This document shows positions 1-5,276 of a DNA stretch of 6,922 nucleotides, one piece after another. Below the pieces are notes generated by a model, which did not search any database, had not been told where the DNA came from, and saw nothing but the letters and a program-made list of their open reading frames with translations. Within the stretch, counting starts at the first letter, position 1; the number at the start of each line of letters is the position of its first letter. Where the stretch lies: contig CANHTV010000201.1 of the NCBI GenBank assembly GCA_947463285.1, positions 1-6,922 on the forward strand. Reading direction: 5' to 3'. The DNA comes from Verrucomicrobiaceae bacterium. Its GTDB lineage: Bacteria > Verrucomicrobiota > Verrucomicrobiia > Verrucomicrobiales > Verrucomicrobiaceae. Made by a program: the position numbers and the translations under genes.

Positions 1-148
1 CGGCAATGGCAAGAAAGGTGACGGCCCCGATGGCAACGACCCGCTCAACTGCCAGCTTGCGCGGCCACATGGCGTCTTCGTGGATAAGGACGGCAGCGTC
101 TTCATCGGCGACAGCGAGACGCATCGTGTGCGTGTGTGGCGGAAGTAA
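1..148 (+). CDS. C-terminal end of an NHL-repeat beta-propeller protein (5' truncated)
   Basis: The reading frame starting at base 2 is open from the window edge to a TAA at 146-148 and gives 48 residues of a gene that begins outside the window. The piece reads GNGKKGDGPDG, then LARPHGVFVDKDGSVFIGDS and ETHRVRVWRK, which is the classical NHL-repeat pattern (G-x-G near the strand start, RPHGV-x-VD-x-DG, ++IGDS-x-x-HRVR). NHL propellers are non-enzymatic or lyase-like beta-propeller scaffolds. In Planctomycetes and Verrucomicrobia they are common in secreted proteins of unknown role. The final blade ends almost exactly at the stop codon, so this is a natural C-terminus. An overlapping frame open from base 6 runs through this segment into the next gene, but its peptide here is low-complexity and unlike any domain, so it is a shadow. 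The full length and any N-terminal domain cannot be seen. Confidence 0.8.
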   Translation, partial: GNGKKGDGPDGNDPLNCQLARPHGVFVDKDGSVFIGDSETHRVRVWRK

Positions 149-176
149 CCTTTCCTGCATCCCCCTTCGAAACATC

Positions 177-1406
177 ATGCTGAAGCGCCTCATCAGGATT
201 TCATCGTTGGCACTAGCTGCCGCTCTTCGAGCCGCTGAACCCGCCGCCATGGTCACGATCGCGCCCGCGCCGGTCGAGCGTGCCGCCCTGGTGGTCAAAG
301 TGCCGATGCCATCCTCCGATTTCGCCTCGGACCTCAAGGGGCTCGGTGCCTTCGACGCCGACGGACGGGCCTACCCTTTGCAAGAAGATGCCTCTCGCCA
401 CTTCATCCTCGTGCTGGGCTTCGTGCCGGCGAATAGGAGCGTGAGCCTCGAACTTCGCCATGCCGAAGCCAAGGACGCGGTGCATGGCGACAGCCATGGC
501 GAAGACGGCCTGACGATCTCCATCCGAGGTAAGGAGCAGCTCAATTTCAGGATGGACAAGACGAGGAAGCCCCGCGCCGACATCAGTCCAGACATTCTAC
601 GCGCGGGCTACTTTCACCCGGTTCGCTCGCCTTCCGGGGCCGTCGTGACCGGCGACTATCCATCCAATCATCCGCACCACCACGGCATCTGGACGCCTTA
701 CACCCAGGCGATCTTCCAAGGACGGGCCACCGACTTCTGGAACATGCAGAACAAGAAGGGTCGCGTGGACCTGGATCACGCCAGCTTCCTCCCGACGAGC
801 AAGCCTGGCAGCGGACATCCTGTCTTCGAACAACTCGCGGCCACGCTGACGATGACCGACCTCACGGGACCCGCGCCGATCCCCGCGCTCCATGACCACT
901 GGACGGTCCGGCTGTATGACGTGCCATCGGGGCCCAAGCCCATGGTTGTCTTTGACCTCACGACCACTCAAGTCTGCGCGGGCAAAGACGCCCTCGAACT
1001 CCCGGAATACCATTACGGCAGCTTTGGCCTGCGCGGCCCCGACGCATGGAACGGCAAGGAGGGGGCGCGTTTCCTGACCTCTGAAGGCATCACGGACCGC
1101 AAGATTGGCGACGGAACCCGTGCCCGTTGGTGCTACCTGGGAGGCAAGACCAGCGCTGGCCTATCGGGCACCGCCGTGCTGGGTTTCCCCGACAATTTCC
1201 GCTTCCCGATGCCGCTGCGCCTGCACCCGGACATGCCTTATTTTTCGATTGTTCCGCAGAAGCTCGGTGCCTTCTCGATCCAGCCCGGCAAGCCCTATGT
1301 GACCCGCTACCGCTGCATCGTCACCGACGGCGAGCCGGACGCCAAGCTCTTCGATGCTTGCTGGAACTCGCTGGCCCATCCCGCCGTGGTCAGCGTGACG
1401 AAGTAA
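177..1406 (+). CDS. Secreted DUF6807 (PmoA-like) family protein
   Basis: This gene encodes a 409-residue protein. The ATG at 177 is chosen because it opens a typical signal peptide (MLKRLIR, then a hydrophobic stretch SSLALAAAL, likely cleavage near residues 16-20) and because the upstream part of the same open frame overlaps the NHL gene. The body matches the DUF6807 family, once labelled 'methane oxygenase PmoA' although it has no established methane monooxygenase role. Family hallmarks are YFHPVRSPSG at about 145-154, the histidine cluster HPHHHGIW at 165-172 and DFWNMQ at 186-191. Later conserved-looking blocks are EYHYGSFGLRG (277-287) and a Pro-rich DNFRFPMPLR stretch (339-348). The histidines could bind a metal or a sugar, but that is inference. 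The family is abundant in Planctomycetes and Verrucomicrobia near carbohydrate-related genes. It lies 28 bp after the NHL gene, so co-transcription is plausible. The biochemical function is unknown. Confidence 0.85.
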   Translation: MLKRLIRISSLALAAALRAAEPAAMVTIAPAPVERAALVVKVPMPSSDFASDLKGLGAFDADGRAYPLQEDASRHFILVLGFVPANRSVSLELRHAEAKDAVHGDSHGEDGLTISIRGKEQLNFRMDKTRKPRADISPDILRAGYFHPVRSPSGAVVTGDYPSNHPHHHGIWTPYTQAIFQGRATDFWNMQNKKGRVDLDHASFLPTSKPGSGHPVFEQLAATLTMTDLTGPAPIPALHDHWTVRLYDVPSGPKPMVVFDLTTTQVCAGKDALELPEYHYGSFGLRGPDAWNGKEGARFLTSEGITDRKIGDGTRARWCYLGGKTSAGLSGTAVLGFPDNFRFPMPLRLHPDMPYFSIVPQKLGAFSIQPGKPYVTRYRCIVTDGEPDAKLFDACWNSLAHPAVVSVTK

Positions 1407-1501
1407 GCGAAGAAAATTCTCCCTCCACATGATTCACCCCTCACATCTCGTCCCGTCAAAAGCCATTTCCTAGAAACCATTCACCCAAAATCCATCCCAT
1501 C
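1407..1501 (+). other. 95-bp intergenic gap and leader of the large fusion gene
   Basis: This is the longest non-coding stretch in the window. It is AC- and pyrimidine-rich, especially near its 3' end, and has no purine-rich Shine-Dalgarno sequence before the ATG at 1502. I found no convincing inverted repeat followed by a T-run, so a terminator for the upstream gene is not supported. No clear -35/-10 pair can be assigned either. A promoter for the next gene could be here simply because the gap is the largest, but the sequence does not show it. Confidence 0.4.
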
Positions 1502-4500
1502 ATGAAACCAGCCTTTGTTTTCGTGTTTCTGTTTTTCGTCATTGGAGTGGCGGCCGCCCGTGCGGACGCCGTCAACCGGTGGTCGTTCAATCAGCCCGCT
1601 GGTGCCGTGACTCATGGAACCACCATGGCCGACTCCATCGGAGGAGCGACTGCCACGGTCGTGGGCGTGAACGCCAGCTTCACCGGCACGGCTTTGACGC
1701 TGCCTGGAAGTGGGGCTGCTCCGACGGCTGCGGCGAGCGCCATCGCCGCCTACATCGACCTGCCGAATGGGATTATTTCCAACAAGACCCATCTGACCGT
1801 GGAGATCTGGGCGACGCCGGTGTCGGCGCAGAACAACCAGCGACTGTTCGAGTTTGGGCGCGTGAACACGGCCGGAGTGGGAGGCGGTGCTCCTGGTGAA
1901 ATCACCAACAACTCCACCACCAGTCCAGGCACCACCAGTGCTAGTGACGGCATCAATCTTAACATTACCCTCGGCAGCAGCCTATCCTCCCAGAGGCTGG
2001 AGGGACGCCTCAATGGGGCTACTCCGATCGCGGGGGATACGAGTCTCATGAGCTCGGCTGGCGCGGAACATCATTATGTGGTGACGTATGAGGCTGGCGT
2101 GGGTGCCTTTCCGACGACGGGCGGACGTCTCACATGGTATCGCGATACGGTCTTCGTCCGCTCGATTGATCTCAATTACCGGCTCTCCTCGCTTGAGGAC
2201 GTGAACAACTGGCTCGGGCGTTCGCAGGGGTCCAACGATTGGACTGCGAACATCCGCTACAACGAAGTGCGTCTTTACGATGAGGCGCTGACACAGCTCG
2301 AAATCAGCACCAGCTTCGCCCAAGGAGCCAATCCAGCCACGCCGGTAGCTCAGGCAGATGCCATCACCCTGAACCACGGGGCGAAAGCCACCCTTCCGGT
2401 GCTGGCCAATGACACGGGCGGCCTGTTTGTCACGATTGTTCAGGCGCCGCAGTTTGGCACCGCCGTGGTCGATGATCTCAATCGGATTCGGTATGTTCAT
2501 ACCACGGGCAGCCCAGCCACGGACTCGATCACCTATCGGGCCGTCAACGCCGCCGGTCAGTCTGCGAATGCGACGGTGACTCTTACCTTTTCTCCAAACC
2601 TCCGCTTGGCCGCACCCACGGTCAATGTGCCTTCCTCGCCGCCTGCGACCAGCTACCAACTCGTCGATGCCTTTCCGATCACGTTCACTGATCCCACCAC
2701 GCTGGCGACTCCTCCCGGCGAAACGTCCCGGCTGTTTATCTGTCAGAAAGGCGGGCTCCTGAGAGTGATCCCCAACACCAACGCCGCGACCCCAACCGCT
2801 TCGACCTTCCTCGATCTTCCAGCGCTGCTGACCGCCCGGGGCGAGAGCCTGAGCACCAGCAGCGAGAACGGCTTGCTCGGGCTGGCCTTCCACCCGAATT
2901 ACGCCAGCAATCGCTTTTTCTACCTCTTCTATACGCCGACGAGAAGCAGCATTACTTACAACCGCGTCTCGCGCTTCACCGCTCAGGCTGGCAATCCCAA
3001 CGCCGCCGATCCGGCCTCTGAGCTTGTCTTGATTGAGCAGCTCGATGAGGTGAATAATCACAACGGAGGCGATCTCCACTTCGGGCCGGACGGGTATCTT
3101 TATATCTCGACAGGGGATGAAGGAGATCAGGGGGATGCACGCAACAACAGCCAACGCATCACCAAGGATCTCTTCTGCTCCATCTTGCGAATCGATGTCG
3201 ATAAACGCCCTGGCAACTTGGAGCCAAACGCCAACCCGAACCCGGTCGATTATCCATCGAACCCGCCGCCCGATGCGGTGATCCGCGACGCTGGAATCGC
3301 CCGCTACAGCATTCCGATCGATAATCCCTACGTCCACACCAGCCTTGGCGGGAACTGGAATGGGATGTTCAACGGGACGGCGATTCCGTCGGGTGAGTTG
3401 CCCTTTGTGCGTTCGGAGATTTGGGCCTCTGGGTTGCGTAATCCCTGGCGCATGTCGTTTGACCCAGTCGGTGGTGATCTCTGGGTCGCCGACGTGGGAG
3501 GCGGGCAGCGTGAGGAGATCAATATCATCACGCGAGGCGGGAACTACGGCTGGGCGCTCCGGGAAGGCTCCGTGAACGGTCCGAAGTCGGCACAGGCCCC
3601 CACCAATTTCGATACTCTCTTCGGGACCCGTCCGATTCACGATTACACGCGGGGGAGCGGACCCACCCAGGGAAACTCCATCACGGGCGGGATCGTTTAT
3701 CGTGGCTCCCGTTTTCCCGTGCTCGTGGGTTCCTACATCTACGCGGACTATGTATCCGGAAACATCTGGAGCATCCGGCGCAGCGGTCCGAGTGGGGCGA
3801 CCACGCCCGTCCGGCTCACGGGTGAAGCAGGCATCGTTGCCTTTGGACGTGACCCGTCCAACGGCGATGTCTTGCTGGCAAACTTGAGTTCGGATCGCAT
3901 CCGCCGCCTGATCGGTGGCGTGCCGCCCACGGGTTATCCAGCGACTTTGAGCGAGACGGGCATCTTCGCGGATCTGACGGATCTCTCTCCCAATCCTGGC
4001 ATCGTCTCCTACTCGGTGAATCTGCCCTTCTGGAGCGACTTTGGAGAAAAGCGCCGCTGGTTCACCATCCCGGCCCTCAACCAATCGATGACGTGGTCGC
4101 GGGATGGAGAGTGGGCCTTTCCAGCCGGGCAGGTTTGGATCAAGCATTTCGACATCGAACTCACCCGGGGAAATCCGGCGACTCGGCGTCGCTTGGAAAC
4201 ACGATTGCTGGTGAGGAACTCGGGAGGTTCCTATGGCGTGAGCTACCGCTGGAATGAGGCGGGGACCGAGGCCGCTCTGGTGCCTGAGGAAGGCGTCGAG
4301 TTCGACCTGAACATCGTGGAGAACTCAACGCCTCGCGTGCAGCGCTGGAGCATCCCGAGCCGTGCCAGTTGTTTGACTTGTCATACCCCACAGGCTGGAC
4401 ATGCGCTTTCTTCCAATACCCGACAGCTCAATCTGACAGGGAGTGTCAATGGATTTACCGGCAATCAACTGACGTTGCTTCAGGCGGCGGGTTACTTCAG

Positions 4501-5257
4501 CAATGTTCCAGATCCCGTCAACGTCCTGCCACGGCATCTGCGGCCAGACGAAACGGGATTTCCCGTCGAGGCCCGGGTGCGCAGCTATCTCGCGGTCAAT
4601 TGCGCCTACTGCCACCGGTCTGGCGGCACGGGCGGCACCTCCCCGTGGGACGCCCGTCCCGAGTTGATGCTCGACCAGATGCGCATGCTCAATGAACCCG
4701 CCGCGAACAACGGCGGCAACACCGCTAATCGCTTGATCGTGCCCGGCAGCACGGCCCACTCGATCATCCTTAATCGCGTGGCTGCCACCAACGGCTTCAC
4801 CCGCATGCCGCCGCTCGCCACCAGCGAGTTTGATCAGCCCGGCATCGCCCTGCTCACCGAGTGGATCCATAGCCCGGCTCTCCAGAACCGGCCGAACTAC
4901 AACGCGTGGCGGCTCGCACAGTTTGGCTCCACCACCAGCCCCGAGGGCGAACTCGGCTCAGACCCCGATGGCGACGGCAGCAGCAACGCCGCTGAGTTCG
5001 CTGCCGGCACGGGCCCCCTCGACGGAGCGAACTTCTTGCGCAGCATCCCGGCGACGGTCGGCAGCAACATCAGCATCACTCTGAACGTGCCGCCCAATCG
5101 TTCGGTGCAAGTGGAAGTCTCCACCGACCTACAGACATGGACCCTCTGGAACGTTCCGGGCAATCAAGGCCTCGCCACCCCCGGTGGCACGGTCACCCTC
5201 ACCGGCCCCGCTATCGCCTCTTGTCAGTTCTTCCGAGCCCGCGTGCGGGAAAACTGA
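1502..5257 (+). CDS. Secreted LamG / Ig-like / PQQ sugar dehydrogenase / diheme cytochrome c fusion protein
   Basis: This gene encodes 1251 residues. The signal peptide is MKPAFVFVFLFFVIGVAAARA, with a predicted AxA cleavage after 21. Residues 22-275 look like a LamG/concanavalin-type jelly roll, starting NRWSFN and ending NEVRLYDEALT. Residues 281-363 are a bacterial Ig-like (Big_9/cadherin-like) domain with VLANDT and ITYRAVN. Residues about 385-804 are a glucose/sorbosone dehydrogenase propeller: ENGLLGLAFHP (455-465), NNHNGGDLHFGPDG (518-531), GLRNPW (644-649) and EEINIITRGGNYGW (671-684). By comparison with soluble PQQ glucose dehydrogenase, H520 would be the catalytic base and R646/N647 active-site residues. 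Residues about 811-1125 match the HNE_0200/SO2930 type of diheme c-type cytochrome, with CLTCH (957-961), CAYCH (1034-1038) and a possible axial Met in RMPPL (1102). Residues 1154-1165 form a DxDxDG calcium-type loop, followed by a beta-rich tail. Sugar or polyol oxidation feeding electrons to heme is inferred; the substrate is unknown. The start has no Shine-Dalgarno but is fixed by the signal peptide. Confidence 0.9.
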   Translation: MKPAFVFVFLFFVIGVAAARADAVNRWSFNQPAGAVTHGTTMADSIGGATATVVGVNASFTGTALTLPGSGAAPTAAASAIAAYIDLPNGIISNKTHLTVEIWATPVSAQNNQRLFEFGRVNTAGVGGGAPGEITNNSTTSPGTTSASDGINLNITLGSSLSSQRLEGRLNGATPIAGDTSLMSSAGAEHHYVVTYEAGVGAFPTTGGRLTWYRDTVFVRSIDLNYRLSSLEDVNNWLGRSQGSNDWTANIRYNEVRLYDEALTQLEISTSFAQGANPATPVAQADAITLNHGAKATLPVLANDTGGLFVTIVQAPQFGTAVVDDLNRIRYVHTTGSPATDSITYRAVNAAGQSANATVTLTFSPNLRLAAPTVNVPSSPPATSYQLVDAFPITFTDPTTLATPPGETSRLFICQKGGLLRVIPNTNAATPTASTFLDLPALLTARGESLSTSSENGLLGLAFHPNYASNRFFYLFYTPTRSSITYNRVSRFTAQAGNPNAADPASELVLIEQLDEVNNHNGGDLHFGPDGYLYISTGDEGDQGDARNNSQRITKDLFCSILRIDVDKRPGNLEPNANPNPVDYPSNPPPDAVIRDAGIARYSIPIDNPYVHTSLGGNWNGMFNGTAIPSGELPFVRSEIWASGLRNPWRMSFDPVGGDLWVADVGGGQREEINIITRGGNYGWALREGSVNGPKSAQAPTNFDTLFGTRPIHDYTRGSGPTQGNSITGGIVYRGSRFPVLVGSYIYADYVSGNIWSIRRSGPSGATTPVRLTGEAGIVAFGRDPSNGDVLLANLSSDRIRRLIGGVPPTGYPATLSETGIFADLTDLSPNPGIVSYSVNLPFWSDFGEKRRWFTIPALNQSMTWSRDGEWAFPAGQVWIKHFDIELTRGNPATRRRLETRLLVRNSGGSYGVSYRWNEAGTEAALVPEEGVEFDLNIVENSTPRVQRWSIPSRASCLTCHTPQAGHALSSNTRQLNLTGSVNGFTGNQLTLLQAAGYFSNVPDPVNVLPRHLRPDETGFPVEARVRSYLAVNCAYCHRSGGTGGTSPWDARPELMLDQMRMLNEPAANNGGNTANRLIVPGSTAHSIILNRVAATNGFTRMPPLATSEFDQPGIALLTEWIHSPALQNRPNYNAWRLAQFGSTTSPEGELGSDPDGDGSSNAAEFAAGTGPLDGANFLRSIPATVGSNISITLNVPPNRSVQVEVSTDLQTWTLWNVPGNQGLATPGGTVTLTGPAIASCQFFRARVREN
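2342..3913 (+). repeat. Diverged duplicated module, copy 1 (Ig-like + dehydrogenase propeller)
   Basis: This part of the large fusion gene encodes the Ig-like domain, the linker LRLAAPTVNVPSSPPATSY and the whole propeller. It is paralogous to the downstream gene from about 5370 onward, in the same domain order. Matching blocks include RVSRF, IEQLDE, FGPDGYLYIS, ILRIDVD, RNPW, RGGNYGW and GNSITGG. Copy 1 has an extra Pro/Asn-rich loop at residues about 578-598 that copy 2 lacks. Similarity is clear at protein level; at DNA level only short words are shared, so the duplication is old. Confidence 0.8.
4370..4384 (+). other. Heme c attachment motif 1 (CLTCH)
   Basis: These codons encode residues 957-961 of the large fusion protein, a canonical CxxCH site for covalent heme attachment in the periplasm. 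It is preceded by WSIPSRAS and followed by TPQAGHALSSNTRQLN, the context seen at the first heme of the HNE_0200/SO2930 cytochrome family. The distal ligand of this heme is not evident from the sequence. Confidence 0.85.
4601..4615 (+). other. Heme c attachment motif 2 (CAYCH)
   Basis: These codons encode residues 1034-1038 of the large fusion protein, the second CxxCH motif, in the context VRSYLAVNCAYCHRSGG. A downstream RMPPL (Met1102) is placed about 64 residues after the motif, where class I-like cytochromes usually carry the axial methionine. The pairing with this heme is inference. Confidence 0.85.
4961..4996 (+). other. EF-hand/thrombospondin-3-like calcium loop codons
   Basis: Residues 1154-1165 of the fusion protein read DPDGDGSSNAAE. 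Acidic residues sit at loop positions 1, 3, 5 and 12 and a glycine at position 6, fitting the 12-residue EF-hand/dockerin-type calcium loop. This motif followed by a short beta-rich C-terminal domain is frequent in secreted verrucomicrobial proteins, where it probably acts as a rigid calcium-stabilised spacer. There is only one loop here, not the pair expected of a true dockerin. Confidence 0.65.
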
Positions 5258-5276
5258 TTAACACACCCTTTTCAAC

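Noticed and set aside
6..176. 57-residue N-terminal extension of the DUF6807 frame
   Set aside because: The segment is explained by the NHL gene end in another frame, and the extension is low-complexity Ser/Ala/Arg-rich with no domain; the internal ATG at 177 opens a proper signal peptide.
177..1406. Methane monooxygenase subunit (PmoA)
   Set aside because: The old family label is misleading: the protein has a signal peptide and no multiple membrane helices as in particulate methane monooxygenase PmoA, and no pmoB or pmoC genes are nearby.
1407..1501. Possible terminator or promoter in the largest gap
   Set aside because: No stem-loop with a T-run and no convincing -35/-10 spacing could be found by eye.
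1982..4147. A 721-codon open frame on the minus strand inside the dehydrogenase gene
   Set aside because: It lies fully antisense to a gene with clear domains, its peptide is rich in Arg/Gly/Asp/Ile without any recognisable motif or signal, and long antisense frames are expected opposite GC-biased coding DNA.
4325..4870. 181-codon minus-strand open frame over the heme region
   Set aside because: It is antisense to the conserved cytochrome module and shows no domain of its own.
4961..4996. True dockerin domain suggesting a cellulosome-like complex
   Set aside because: Dockerins need two calcium loops with helices; only one loop is present, as in thrombospondin-3-like spacers.
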